Shown here piece by piece: positions 1-8,700 of a stretch of DNA of 64,000 nucleotides. Position 1 is the first letter of the stretch. Every line of letters begins with the position of its first letter. The notes under the pieces are model-generated. The model searched no databases. It saw only the letters and a list, made by a program, of their open reading frames with translations, and was not told the DNA's origin. Position numbers and translations under genes: made by a program. The DNA comes from Streptomyces sp. NBC_00690 (GTDB lineage: Bacteria; Actinomycetota; Actinomycetes; Streptomycetales; Streptomycetaceae): NCBI RefSeq assembly GCF_036226685.1, contig NZ_CP109009.1:3100001-3164000 (forward strand), written 5' to 3'.

Positions 1-379
1 AGCTGGCGTTCTGTCGGCAGCGGGGCTGGCCCACCGGACGGCTGCGAGCTCTATCACAGGAGAGGACTGGTGTCCGATCGAGGCCCGGAAGGGGTGAAAT
101 TGCGCCGGAACGACCGCCTCGTACAGTTGGCGGCTGTCGGCGCCACCTAGATGTAATGGTCCAGACCAGACATCGGGCCAGAAGGGCACATGGTAGTTCC
201 GGCCATCGACCGTGCGCTGAAGTGAGGCCGCCGGGCGCGGGCCCGCTGTGATTGATACCACGCCGGCACCGCTCGACGGGCCCGAAGCCGGCCCCCGGCC
301 CGCCCGCACCTGGCCGGGGACCACCGACACACCGAATATTCGTTCGCCGATCATGGTCGCTCTTTGTTAGGCATGACGG
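1..379. other. left-edge stretch without a supportable gene
   Basis: Only short, compositionally biased reading frames cross this stretch, and none has a recognisable domain or a convincing ribosome binding site. It probably contains the promoter of the acetyltransferase gene that starts at 380 and possibly the tail of a gene outside the window. I see no RNA gene or clear repeat. Confidence 0.4.
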
Positions 380-1609
380 ATGAGCGTTGAGCTGCGAGTC
401 CTGGAAGCGTCCGAGTGGGACCAGTGGTATGAGGGGTTGGAGCAGGCTTTCGGTGGCGTGCGACAGGCCCAGGAGAAGCGGGACCTCATCAAGGAACTGA
501 CCGATCCGGCTCGGGCGATCGGAGCGTGGGACGGCTCGGTGTCCGTGGGCACCGCGGGCTCCTTCGGGTTCGACGTCACGGTGCCCGGTGGGTCGGCGGT
601 CCGGATGGCCGGGGTGACCGAGGTGAGCGTCGCCTCCACCCATCGCCGACGCGGAATCCTGACCTCCATGATGCGCCGTCAGCTCGATGACCTACGGGAG
701 TGGGGCGAGCCGCTCGCCATCCTCACCGCGTCCGAACCCGCGATCTACGGCCGCTTCGGCTACGGGACGGCGAGTTGGCAGCTGGTGGCGGAGATCGACA
801 CCTCCCGGGTGCGGTTCCCCGAGCCGGAGCGCCCGGACGGCATCACCCTGCGCAAGGTGAAACCCATGGACGCCCTCGACATCTGCGAGGCGATCTATGC
901 GCGCAAGGTGCCCGAGCGCCCCGGCATGATCGCCCGGCTGCCCGGTTGGGAGCCCCTCCAGATCATGGACGCATCCGAGGACAAGGCGGGCGCGTCGGAC
1001 CTCCAGTGCGTCCTCGCCGAGCGCGATGGCGAGACCGTCGGCTACACCCTCTTCCGCAACCGTCCGGCCTGGGACAACGCCGGGCCGAAGGGCTCCCTGC
1101 AACTGACCGATCTGTACGCGTTGGACCCCGTGGCGTACGCGGCGCTGTGGCGGTTCCTCGCCGGAATCGATCTGACGTCGTCGATCCGGATGGAGAACCG
1201 GCCGGTCGACGACCCCTGGCAGCACCTCGTCTCCGACATCAGGCGCTGCGACGCACGGATCTGGGACGGTCTGTACGTACGGCTCGTCGATGTCGGCACC
1301 GCGCTGGCGGCCCGCCCGTACCGCACGGCCCTGGATCTCGTGATCGAGGTGGAAGACGCCTTCTGTCCCTGGAACGAAGGGCGTTGGCGGCTGTCCGGCG
1401 ACACCAAGGGCGCGGTCTGCGAGCGGACGGCGGACGCGGCGGACCTGGTCTTGTCCGTACGGGAGTTGGGCGCGGCCTACATGGGCGGCATCTCGCTCGC
1501 GGCGCTCGCCGGTGCCGGGCGGGTGCGCGAGGTCCGCGAAGGGGCGCTGACCGAGGCTTCGATCGCGTTCGGCAGCGATGTGGCGCCCTGGGTGCCGCAC
1601 AACATCTAG
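380..1609 (+). CDS. Eis-like GNAT family N-acetyltransferase
   Basis: This 409-residue protein looks like the enhanced-intracellular-survival (Eis) branch of GNAT acetyltransferases, which transfer acetyl from acetyl-CoA to amines such as aminoglycosides or protein lysines. The N-terminal GNAT domain shows the acetyl-CoA loop THRRRGILTSMMRRQL at about residues 89-104, followed by the IYGRFGYG segment that holds the conserved Tyr of this family. The length matches Eis proteins (about 400 residues: two GNAT folds plus an SCP2-like C-terminal domain). The protein ends PWVPHNI; in Eis the C-terminal carboxylate takes part in catalysis. An ATG at 373 is followed by an early stop, so 380 is the usable start. 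The gene is monocistronic and convergent with the glycosylase gene. The substrate is not deducible. Confidence 0.85.
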   Translation: MSVELRVLEASEWDQWYEGLEQAFGGVRQAQEKRDLIKELTDPARAIGAWDGSVSVGTAGSFGFDVTVPGGSAVRMAGVTEVSVASTHRRRGILTSMMRRQLDDLREWGEPLAILTASEPAIYGRFGYGTASWQLVAEIDTSRVRFPEPERPDGITLRKVKPMDALDICEAIYARKVPERPGMIARLPGWEPLQIMDASEDKAGASDLQCVLAERDGETVGYTLFRNRPAWDNAGPKGSLQLTDLYALDPVAYAALWRFLAGIDLTSSIRMENRPVDDPWQHLVSDIRRCDARIWDGLYVRLVDVGTALAARPYRTALDLVIEVEDAFCPWNEGRWRLSGDTKGAVCERTADAADLVLSVRELGAAYMGGISLAALAGAGRVREVREGALTEASIAFGSDVAPWVPHNI

Positions 1610-1634
1610 GAAGCGTCCAGCGGCGCAAACCTCT

Positions 1635-1666
1635 GTGTCCTCGGCCCGGGAACGGGCCGGGGACAC
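1635..1666. terminator. bidirectional terminator hairpin
   Basis: Arms 1635-1648 and 1653-1666 pair over 14 positions with one G-U wobble around a GGAA tetraloop. The hairpin lies between two convergent genes, so it probably ends transcription from both sides. Confidence 0.7.
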
Positions 1667-1720
1667 CCGACTGTCCCGGGCCGGCTGTCCGGACCGGGAA
1701 CACCGGTTGTCCCGGGTCGG

Positions 1721-2539
1721 CTAGCCGACCGTGGTCACCTGGCAGCGCGGGCACCAGAAGAGATTGCGCGCCGCGAGATCGGCGGTGCGGATCTCGGTCG
1801 AGCAGATGTGACAGGGCAGTTGGGCCCGGCGATAGACGTACACCTCGCCGCCGTGGTCATCCACGCGCGGCGGGCGTTCCATGGCCTCGGGGGTGTGCTC
1901 CGGCCGGACGGTGTCGATGCGGTTGTTCCGTACTCCCTCGTGCATCAACTCCACCAGATCGGCCCAGATCAGATCCCATTCGGCGCGCTCGATGTCCTTG
2001 CCCGCGCGGTACGGATCGATGTTGTGCCGGAACAGCACCTCGGCGCGGTAGACATTGCCCACCCCCGAGATGATCTTCTGGTCCAGCAGCAGTGCGGCGA
2101 TGGTGGTGCGCGAGCGGGAGATCCGGGCGAAGGCGCGGCCCGGGTCGTCGTCGGCCCGCAGCGGGTCAGGGCCGAGGCGGTCGTGTATCGCGGCCTTCTC
2201 GCCGTCGGTGATCAGCGCACAGGTGGTCGGGCCGCGCAGATCCATATAGCCGTCGGGGGTAGCGAGGCGCAGCCGGACGGTGTCGGTGGGCGGCGGTGCG
2301 GGGGCGTTCCCGAGGTCGACCTTGCCGAAGAGACCGAGATGGATGTGGACCCAGCCGAGCGGGCCGAAGCCGAGGAACAGGTGCTTGCCGTGGGCCTCGG
2401 CCGCATCCAGCACCTGGCCGTCGATCAAGGCGGCCGAGTCGGAGAACTTGCCCTGGGGGCTGGTGATGCGCAGGGGCTGATCGAGGAAGCGCTCGCGATG
2501 GTCCTGCGCGAGACGGTGGATGGTGTGGCCTTCGGGCAC
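1721..2539 (-). CDS. Nei/Fpg-family DNA glycosylase
   Basis: A 272-residue base-excision repair enzyme that removes oxidised bases and nicks the DNA (AP lyase). The GTG start at 2539 is chosen because it places PEGHTIHRLA directly after the initiator; the Pro right after Met is the catalytic nucleophile and the Glu next to it is essential in this family. Further upstream residues would bury it. The KHLFLGFG lysine region, the helix-two-turn-helix around GVGNVYRAEVLF, and a C-terminal zinc finger (C-x2-C-x16-C-x2-C, starting CHIC) are all present. PEGHTIHR suggests endonuclease VIII (Nei) rather than MutM. It lies downstream of rpiB on the same strand, but a hairpin separates them. Confidence 0.9.
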   Translation of the reverse strand: MPEGHTIHRLAQDHRERFLDQPLRITSPQGKFSDSAALIDGQVLDAAEAHGKHLFLGFGPLGWVHIHLGLFGKVDLGNAPAPPPTDTVRLRLATPDGYMDLRGPTTCALITDGEKAAIHDRLGPDPLRADDDPGRAFARISRSRTTIAALLLDQKIISGVGNVYRAEVLFRHNIDPYRAGKDIERAEWDLIWADLVELMHEGVRNNRIDTVRPEHTPEAMERPPRVDDHGGEVYVYRRAQLPCHICSTEIRTADLAARNLFWCPRCQVTTVG

Positions 2540-2617
2540 GGGAGTCGATCCTTGGTGCTGGTCCGCTGCGGAGACTCCCATTGTGCCCCGGACACGGCCC
2601 GCTTCCGTGCGCCCAGC

Positions 2618-2650
2618 CCTGCGGGGCGGCATGAACAAGCGCCCCGCAGG
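2618..2650 (-). terminator. rpiB terminator hairpin
   Basis: Perfect 11-bp arms (2618-2628 and 2640-2650) around an 11-nt loop, placed just after the rpiB stop codon in the reading direction of rpiB and before the glycosylase gene. Confidence 0.7.
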
Positions 2651-2680
2651 TGGAACCTGGGGGCGCCGGGGCTGATGGGG

Positions 2681-3166
2681 TTACGGCTGAGGGTGGTGGG
2701 CCGGGATCGGGGGGAGTTCGCCCGTGTTCTCGTACGCCGTCAGCATCTCGATCCGGCGCGTGTGGCGCTCCTCGTTCGAGTACGGCGTGCTGAGGAAGAT
2801 CTCAACGAACTTCGTCGACTCCTCCAGCGTATGCATTCGGCCACCGACGGCGACCACGTTGGCGTTGTTGTGCTCGCGACCGAGGGCGGCGGTCTGCTCG
2901 CTCCAGGCGAGTGCGGCCCGCACGCCCTTCACCTTGTTCGCGGCGATCTGCTCGCCATTGCCCGACCCGCCGATCACGACGCCGAGGCTGTCCGGGTCGG
3001 CCGCCGTACGCTCCGCGGCACGGAGGCAGAACGGCGGGTAGTCGTCCTGGGCGTCATAGATGTGGGGTCCGCAGTCGACCGGGTCATGGCCGTGGGCCTT
3101 GAGCCACTCGACGAGGTGGTTCTTGAGTTCGTAGCCAGCATGGTCGGAACCGATGTACACGCGCAT
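2681..3166 (-). CDS. rpiB: ribose-5-phosphate isomerase B
   Basis: A 161-residue cytosolic enzyme that interconverts ribose 5-phosphate and ribulose 5-phosphate in the pentose phosphate pathway. It starts MRVYIGSDHAGYEL, with the phosphate-binding SDHAG motif, and has GGSGNGEQIAANKVKGVRA at about residues 65-85. The Glu of GSGNGE is the catalytic base used by the mycobacterial-type RpiB in place of the Cys of the E. coli enzyme. The ATG at 3166 is chosen because it begins the family fold; upstream in-frame residues look like leader DNA. Transcribed away from the permease gene at 3260. Confidence 0.95.
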   Translation of the reverse strand: MRVYIGSDHAGYELKNHLVEWLKAHGHDPVDCGPHIYDAQDDYPPFCLRAAERTAADPDSLGVVIGGSGNGEQIAANKVKGVRAALAWSEQTAALGREHNNANVVAVGGRMHTLEESTKFVEIFLSTPYSNEERHTRRIEMLTAYENTGELPPIPAHHPQP

Positions 3167-3259
3167 GAGGGGAGTGTGGCACGCGAATGAGCGGGTAGCC
3201 GTCAGCGGGGTCAGCACCTGAATGCACCGCACACGATTCTCGAACCAAAGGAATCAACC

Positions 3260-4747
3260 ATGACCTCGCAGCAAACCCTTCCAAAAGAAGGTGAGCAGCC
3301 GGAAGAGCCTTCACAGTCACAGTCGTCGGATGAGTTGAAGGCCGGACTGAAGAACCGACATCTTTCCATGATCGCCATCGGTGGGGTGATCGGCGCCGGA
3401 CTGTTCGTGGGTTCGGGCGCGGGCATCGCAGCCGCCGGGCCCGCCATCCTCCTCTCGTACGCGCTCGTCGGTCTGATGGTCGTCCTCGTGATGCGGATGC
3501 TCGGCGAAATGGCCGCCGCGAACCCCGCGTCCGGGTCGTTCTCGGAGTACGCCGACAGGGCGATCGGGCGCTGGGCCGGGTTCTCGATCGGATGGCTCTA
3601 CTGGTTCTTCTGGGTCGTCGTACTGGCGGTCGAGGCGACCGCCGGAGCGGTGATTCTGGAGGGATGGATTCCAGCCGTTCCCCAGTGGGCCTGGGCGCTG
3701 CTCGTGATGGTCGTGCTGACGGCGACCAATCTGGCGTCGGTGGGGTCGTACGGAGAATTCGAGTTCTGGTTCGCCGGCATCAAAGTGGTGGCCATCGGGG
3801 CATTCGTCGTGATCGGGTTGCTCGCCGTCTTCGGACTGCTGCCCGGCTCGGACAATCCGGGCAAGGGCTTCGCCCATCTCACCGACTCCGGAGGCTTCTT
3901 CCCCGAGGGGTACGGGGCGATCCTCACCGGTGTGCTGATGGTCGTCTTCTCCTTCATGGGCAGCGAGATCGTGACCCTGGCGGCCGGAGAGTCGGCCGAC
4001 CCCCAGCGCGCGGTGCGCAAGGCGACCAACAGCGTGATCTGGCGGATCGCCGTGTTCTACCTCGGTTCGATCTTCGTGGTGCTCACCCTGCTCCCCTGGA
4101 ACAGCAAGGCCATCACCGAGGACGGCTCGTACATCGCCGCACTGAACTCCATCGGCATCCCCCATGCCGGGCAGATCATGAACTTCATCGTCCTGACGGC
4201 CGTCCTGTCCTGTCTGAACTCCGGGCTGTACACGGCCTCGCGGATGGCGTTCTCCCTGGGCAAGCGCGGTGACGCCCCTGGGGCCTTCGCCCGGACGGAC
4301 AGCCGCGGAGTGCCCCGGGCCGCGATCCTGTCGTCCGTGCTGTTCGGCTTCGTCGCGGTGTTCTTCAACTACCGCTGGCCCGACACGGTCTTCGCGTTCC
4401 TGCTGAACTCGTCGGGCGCGGTCGCGCTGTTCGTCTGGCTGGTGATCTGCTGCACGCAGTTGCGGATGCGCCGGATCATCGAGCGGGAGGCCCCGGAGAA
4501 GCTGGTCGTCCGCATGTGGCTGTTCCCCTGGCTGACCCGGGTGACGATCGGAATGATCCTCTTCGTGATCGTCTACATGCTCTTCGACGACACCGGACGG
4601 GAGCAGATGCTGCTGTCACTGCTGGTCGCGGCGGTGGTGGTGGCCATCGCCGTCTGGCGGGACCGCACCGGGCGCGGTCAGGGAAACCCGCGCGGGAAGC
4701 CACAGCAGAAGCCGGCACCCGCGGCCGGTGATCCGACCCGTACCTGA
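3260..4747 (+). CDS. amino acid permease (APC superfamily)
   Basis: A 495-residue integral membrane protein of the amino acid-polyamine-organocation superfamily, AAT/GabP-AnsP type, expected to carry amino acids with protons across the cytoplasmic membrane. After a hydrophilic 40-residue N-terminus the signature GGVIGAGLFVGSGAGI covers the first transmembrane helix. About twelve hydrophobic segments follow, and FWFAGIKVVAIGAF and ASRMAFSLGKRGDAP are typical internal landmarks. It closely resembles the permease at 6291-7712. The substrate (for example GABA, aspartate, asparagine or an aromatic amino acid) cannot be decided from sequence alone. Confidence 0.9.
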   Translation: MTSQQTLPKEGEQPEEPSQSQSSDELKAGLKNRHLSMIAIGGVIGAGLFVGSGAGIAAAGPAILLSYALVGLMVVLVMRMLGEMAAANPASGSFSEYADRAIGRWAGFSIGWLYWFFWVVVLAVEATAGAVILEGWIPAVPQWAWALLVMVVLTATNLASVGSYGEFEFWFAGIKVVAIGAFVVIGLLAVFGLLPGSDNPGKGFAHLTDSGGFFPEGYGAILTGVLMVVFSFMGSEIVTLAAGESADPQRAVRKATNSVIWRIAVFYLGSIFVVLTLLPWNSKAITEDGSYIAALNSIGIPHAGQIMNFIVLTAVLSCLNSGLYTASRMAFSLGKRGDAPGAFARTDSRGVPRAAILSSVLFGFVAVFFNYRWPDTVFAFLLNSSGAVALFVWLVICCTQLRMRRIIEREAPEKLVVRMWLFPWLTRVTIGMILFVIVYMLFDDTGREQMLLSLLVAAVVVAIAVWRDRTGRGQGNPRGKPQQKPAPAAGDPTRT

Positions 4748-4882
4748 CGCGGCGCTTGCCTCGGGGTGGTCGACCGACTCGCCCCAACGACTGCCCGAGG
4801 ACTGCCGAGGACTGCCGAATCGACGCCGGCCGGGTGGAAAACGTGTTGCCCGGGCGGTGTCGGCACGGCGAGGCTTCGCCGT

Positions 4883-5158
4883 ATGAGTTCTCAACCATCC
4901 GCCACGGCCCACGATGTCACCGCCCTGTTCTCGCAGGGTCGACTCACCGCCATCCCCCGCAAGACGGCCCGCCGCGAACAGGTCCTGACGCACCTCGCCG
5001 AGACGCTGTTCACGCCCGAGCGGGAGTACACCGAGCGCGAGGTGAACGAGGCCCTGCTTACCGTGCACGACGACTTCCCCGCGCTGCGCCGCTATCTGGT
5101 GACCTCCGGACTGCTGGTGCGCCCGAGGGACGGCAGCAGCTATCGGCGGGCCGCCTGA
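4883..5158 (+). CDS. DUF2087 domain protein
   Basis: A 91-residue soluble protein matching the DUF2087 pattern: a short basic segment LTAIPRKTARREQVL, a predicted helix-turn-helix-like region, and the ending LVTSGLLVRPRDGSSYRR. In other bacteria this domain occurs alone or fused to DNA-binding domains, so a regulatory or nucleic-acid role is plausible but not shown here. The ATG at 4883 begins right before the conserved part; the longer in-frame extension has no family match. It sits alone between a permease gene and the convergent bioY. Confidence 0.75.
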   Translation: MSSQPSATAHDVTALFSQGRLTAIPRKTARREQVLTHLAETLFTPEREYTEREVNEALLTVHDDFPALRRYLVTSGLLVRPRDGSSYRRAA

Positions 5159-5224
5159 GCACTCGGGCACGGGTGCGGGGCTCCTGTCCCGGTTCGACCG
5201 TCAGGTACGGCACCGGACCATATG

Positions 5225-5271
5225 AACGAGCGAGGCGCGCCGGGCATATCGCCCGGCGCGCCTCGCTCGTT
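5225..5271. terminator. strong bidirectional terminator
   Basis: A perfect 21-bp inverted repeat (5225-5245 and 5251-5271) around the loop ATATC lies between the convergent DUF2087 and bioY genes. It is one of the longest perfect hairpins in the window. Confidence 0.85.
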
Positions 5272-5304
5272 GTCCGCAGCGGCCCGAGGGCCGCGTGCCC
5301 CTGC

Positions 5305-5889
5305 TCAGCCGCGGCGGCCGAGCAGCTTCCAGGCGGTGGGGAGCGCGCCCATCGCCAGGGCAGCCTTGAGGGCGTCGCCGATCAGGAACGGGGTCAGACC
5401 GGCCGCGATCGCCTGGGAGAGCGTCATCCCGGTGGAGAGCGCCAGATAGGGCACACCGACCGCGTAGATGATCACCGAGCCGACGGCCATGGTGCCGGCC
5501 ATCCGCAGGACGGAACGGTCGGCCCCGCGACGGGCGAGGGCACCGACGACGGTGGCGGCGAGCAGCATGCCGAGGATGTAGCCGAAGGACGGCATCGACC
5601 AGCCCGACGCGCCTTCCGCGAACCACGGCACGCCCGCCATGCCGGCCAACGCGTAGAGCAGGAGCGAGAGCAGGCCCCGCTGGGCGCCGAGTGCGGTGCC
5701 GACCAGGAGGGCGGCGAACGTCTGGCCGGAGACCGGGACCGGGGAGCCGGGGATCGGCAGCGCTATCTGGGCGGCGATGCCCGTGAGCGCGGCACCCCCG
5801 AGCACGAGGGCGATGTCCCTGGTGCGGGAGGCGGGCAGCAGGTCCGCGAGGACCGCGCCCGGACGTGAGGTGGCTGTGGCAGTGCTCAT
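5305..5889 (-). CDS. bioY: biotin transporter BioY (ECF substrate-binding subunit)
   Basis: A 194-residue hydrophobic protein with about six membrane helices, the S component of a biotin energy-coupling-factor transporter. Family landmarks are IPGSPVPVSGQTFAALLVG, then GAQRGLLSLLLYALAGMAGV, and the C-terminal FLIGDALKAALA. The start MSTATATS at 5889 follows a GAGTCCC-type weak ribosome site; upstream codons are basic and non-membrane. No bioM or bioN energy-coupling genes are adjacent, so it either works as a solo BioY or shares an EcfAT module elsewhere. A perfect palindrome lies about 75 bp upstream (5966-5977). Confidence 0.92.
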   Translation of the reverse strand: MSTATATSRPGAVLADLLPASRTRDIALVLGGAALTGIAAQIALPIPGSPVPVSGQTFAALLVGTALGAQRGLLSLLLYALAGMAGVPWFAEGASGWSMPSFGYILGMLLAATVVGALARRGADRSVLRMAGTMAVGSVIIYAVGVPYLALSTGMTLSQAIAAGLTPFLIGDALKAALAMGALPTAWKLLGRRG

Positions 5890-5963
5890 CGGGACTCCGC
5901 GGGGCGAGGGAAGGTGTAGGGAGAAGCAAGGAATCGGTGAAGCACAGTGACCGTAGCCCAGAG

Positions 5964-5979
5964 GCGAACGATCGTTCAC
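5964..5979. promoter_or_regulatory. candidate bioY operator palindrome
   Basis: GAACGATCGTTC (5966-5977) is a perfect 12-bp palindrome, and the flanking G and C at 5964 and 5979 also pair. It lies upstream of bioY. Its GAAC-N4-GTTC shape resembles the actinobacterial biotin repressor BioQ target (TGAAC...GTTAC/GTTCA type). That BioQ binds here is inference only. Confidence 0.4.
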
Positions 5980-6290
5980 CGTCATCCACCGACAAGGGCG
6001 ATGGGACTGCTTCATTGGAAGTGAACAAACTCGCCGGTACACGCACCCGGAGGCGTGACCCTCGTCACTGAGGTGGGGCCGCCTTCGTTCGACGGCACTC
6101 AACCATGGCGTCTGTAGGTTTTCACTAAAGCGCTCCTACGTTCGTCCCCGCCTTGGCCGGGTAGACGGGTGGACACCTTGTGTAAAGTTCGTGCCCGTAT
6201 AGCGGACATACGTTCCCTGTTACCGGGCACCATGCTCAAACTTGCTCATCACCTGCCGCACCATCGCTGCCAAGGAAACAGGGCTCTTCC

Positions 6291-7712
6291 ATGTCTCGGA
6301 CCTCCGCGCCTCCGCCCGTCGATCGCCGCCCGGACGACGTGACGCTCTCGCACGGACTCAAGCAGCGCCATCTGTCGATGATCGCTCTCGGCGGGGTGAT
6401 CGGCGCCGGACTGTTCGTGGGATCGGGCGCCGGCATCGCCAAGGCAGGACCGTCCATCGTCATCGCGTACGCCCTGTCCGGGCTGCTCGTGATGCTGGTC
6501 ATGCGGATGCTGGGCGAGATGTCCGCGGCCAACCCCGCCTCCGGATCGTTCTCGGTCCACGCCGAGCGGGCGATCGGGCCCTGGGCGGGGTTCACCGCGG
6601 GATGGGCGTTCTGGTTCCTGCTCTGCGTGGCCGTGGGACTGGAGGCGATCGGCGCCGCCAAGATCATGACGGGCTGGATGCCGGGCACACCCGAGTGGGC
6701 CTGGGTGGCGCTGTTCATGCTGGTCTTCTGCCTCACGAACCTCGCGGCCGTCAAGAATTTTGGTGAATTCGAGTTCTGGTTCGCCGCCTTGAAGGTGCTG
6801 GCAATCGTTCTCTTCCTGGTGATCGGCGGCCTCGCGATCACCGGACTGCTGCCGGGCTCGGACGCTCCGGGCACGGCGAACCTCTCCGGCGACGGCGGCT
6901 TCATGCCGATGGGCGTCGACGGTCTGGTGGTCGGTCTGCTCGCGTCCCTCTTCGCGTACGGCGGTCTGGAGACGGTCACCATCGCGGCGGCCGAGTCCAA
7001 GGACCCGGTGCGCGGGGTCGCCAAGGCCGTGCGGACGGCGATGTGGCGGATCGCCATCTTCTACATCGGCTCCATGGCAGTGATCGTCACGCTGGTGCCG
7101 TGGAACGACCCGAAGGTCGTGGAGAAGGGGCCCTATGTGGCGACCCTCGACCACCTCGGGATTCCCGGCGCCGGTCAGATCATGAACGTGGTCGTGTTGA
7201 TCGCCCTGCTCTCCGCGATGAACGCCAACATCTACGGCGCCTCCCGGATGGCATGCTCCCTCGTCGCCCGCGGGCAGGGCCCGAAGGCGCTCGGCCGGGC
7301 ATCCGGTGGAGTGCCCCGGGCCGCCGTGCTGTTCTCGTCGGTCGTCGGCTTCGGATGCGTGCTGCTCAGCTACTGGCGGCCGGACGACATCTTCATGTGG
7401 CTCCTCAACATGGTCGGCGCGATCATCCTCATCGTCTGGATCTTCATCGCGATCTCCCAACTGATCCTGCGCCGCAGGACCGAGCGCGAGGACCCGTCGC
7501 GACTCGTGGTCCGGATGTGGTGGTTCCCGGTCCTGACCTGGGTGGCGCTGGCCGGGATGGCGGCAGTCTTCGTCCTGATGGCCAGGGAGTCGGACACCCG
7601 GACCCAGTTGCTGTCGTCGGGCGGGTTGACGCTCGCGCTCGCGGCGATCGGATATGCACGGCAGACGGCCGGGGCACGCAGGGCCGCCGCGGCCGAAGCC
7701 ACTACCGACTGA
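6291..7712 (+). CDS. amino acid permease (APC superfamily), second paralogue
   Basis: A 473-residue membrane permease with about twelve hydrophobic helices, highly similar to the one at 3260-4747. Both carry LKxRHLSMIA, GGVIGAGLFVGSGAGI, MLGEM.AANPASGSF, the FGEFEFWFA segment and PGAGQIMN. Differences gather in the termini and the middle loops, so the substrates probably differ. The upstream region of about 400 bp is shared with the divergent bioY promoter. The gene is followed by a weak hairpin and is convergent with the phosphatase gene. Confidence 0.9.
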   Translation: MSRTSAPPPVDRRPDDVTLSHGLKQRHLSMIALGGVIGAGLFVGSGAGIAKAGPSIVIAYALSGLLVMLVMRMLGEMSAANPASGSFSVHAERAIGPWAGFTAGWAFWFLLCVAVGLEAIGAAKIMTGWMPGTPEWAWVALFMLVFCLTNLAAVKNFGEFEFWFAALKVLAIVLFLVIGGLAITGLLPGSDAPGTANLSGDGGFMPMGVDGLVVGLLASLFAYGGLETVTIAAAESKDPVRGVAKAVRTAMWRIAIFYIGSMAVIVTLVPWNDPKVVEKGPYVATLDHLGIPGAGQIMNVVVLIALLSAMNANIYGASRMACSLVARGQGPKALGRASGGVPRAAVLFSSVVGFGCVLLSYWRPDDIFMWLLNMVGAIILIVWIFIAISQLILRRRTEREDPSRLVVRMWWFPVLTWVALAGMAAVFVLMARESDTRTQLLSSGGLTLALAAIGYARQTAGARRAAAAEATTD

Positions 7713-7888
7713 GCACGGCGCGCACGGCATCTCCCCCGGCACCGATCGCGCGGCACCGATCACGCGGCGAAAGGCAGCGCCTCGCGACGGAACACCGACC
7801 GAGGGGCACTTACCTTCACCGCGGTCAGAAATCAGCGGTTTTCCAGTGGGCCCGCCTCATCGCCGGTTATACGACAACACGCCTTTAC

Positions 7889-7908
7889 CCTCATGAAAAC
7901 GCATGAGG
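7889..7908. terminator. weak hairpin between convergent genes
   Basis: CCTCATG and CATGAGG pair over 7 bp around a six-base loop, and partial outer pairing (ACACGCCT with AGGCGGTGT) extends the stem with a bulge. The position after the permease gene and the phosphatase gene suggests a terminator of moderate strength. Confidence 0.4.
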
Positions 7909-7948
7909 CGGTGTGCACCCGAGTACCACCGGAAATAGGCGAAATATT

Positions 7949-8569
7949 CTAGCCGCACGGCACATTGAGCGATAGCAGTGCGCACTCGTCATGTCCCAGA
8001 TCATGCCCCAGACGGATTTCGCTCACCGCGGTATTGCGCAACGCCGGAAAGGTCCGCCGATAGTTGCGCAGGGGAAGGGACAACAGCTCGCAGAGCACCA
8101 GCCGCAGCAGCGTGTTGTGCGCCACCACGAGCACCCGGGCGCCGTCGTGCTCCCGGGCGATCCGGCGCAGCGCCGCAGCGCCCCGAAGCGCCGCCACCCT
8201 GGGGTCCTCCGCAGCAGGAAACGGATGCGCCACCGGGTCCGCGGTGAACGCCGCCGCGGCCTCGGGCTGCTCGGACGCGAACTCGGCGAGCGTGCGCCCC
8301 TCCATCACCCCGAAATCACACTCCCGGAGGTCGTATTCACGTTGCGGAACGAGATTGAGCGCCATGGCAGCCGGTTCGGCGGTCACGATCGCCCGGGAGA
8401 CCGTCGACGTCCAGATCGCGTCGATCGGGGTACGGGCGGCCCAGCGGCCGAGCCGACGGGCCTGGTCCCGCCCCTCGTCTGTGAGGGGCACCTCGCTGAC
8501 GCCCGCATAGCGGTTCTCCGCGTGCCACACGGTCTGGCCGTGTCGGGCCAGCAACAGCGTCGCGCTCAT
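7949..8569 (-). CDS. histidine phosphatase family protein
   Basis: A 206-residue cytosolic member of the phosphoglycerate-mutase-like histidine phosphatase superfamily. The N-terminal LLLARHGQTVWHAENRYAG contains the RHG motif with the phospho-accepting His, and VVAHNTLLRL near residue 150 supplies the second catalytic His. VPLTDEGRDQA is the usual third landmark. The length fits small-molecule phosphatases such as CobC-like or acid phosphatases. It lies 131 bp downstream of the FGGY kinase gene on the same strand and could be co-transcribed, so a sugar-phosphate substrate is possible but unproven. Confidence 0.88.
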   Translation of the reverse strand: MSATLLLARHGQTVWHAENRYAGVSEVPLTDEGRDQARRLGRWAARTPIDAIWTSTVSRAIVTAEPAAMALNLVPQREYDLRECDFGVMEGRTLAEFASEQPEAAAAFTADPVAHPFPAAEDPRVAALRGAAALRRIAREHDGARVLVVAHNTLLRLVLCELLSLPLRNYRRTFPALRNTAVSEIRLGHDLGHDECALLSLNVPCG

Positions 8570-8700
8570 GGGGACTCCCTCATCCGTCGATCACATTCCC
8601 CCCAACGAACTGCTGTACCGGTACGGTTCATCGCAAACCGCCCGGCGCTGGGCCGTCGAAGGGCACCGGGCGCTCAGGACGTGCCGTGTCGTGCCGTGCA

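Noticed and set aside
692..1666. A 324-codon frame antisense to the Eis-like gene
   Set aside because: It lacks a family match and overlaps the acetyltransferase entirely; typical antisense artefact.
6170..6203. TGGACA/TTGTGT with TATAGC as a promoter of the second permease gene
   Set aside because: Spacers of about 22 and 14 bp do not fit a standard promoter.
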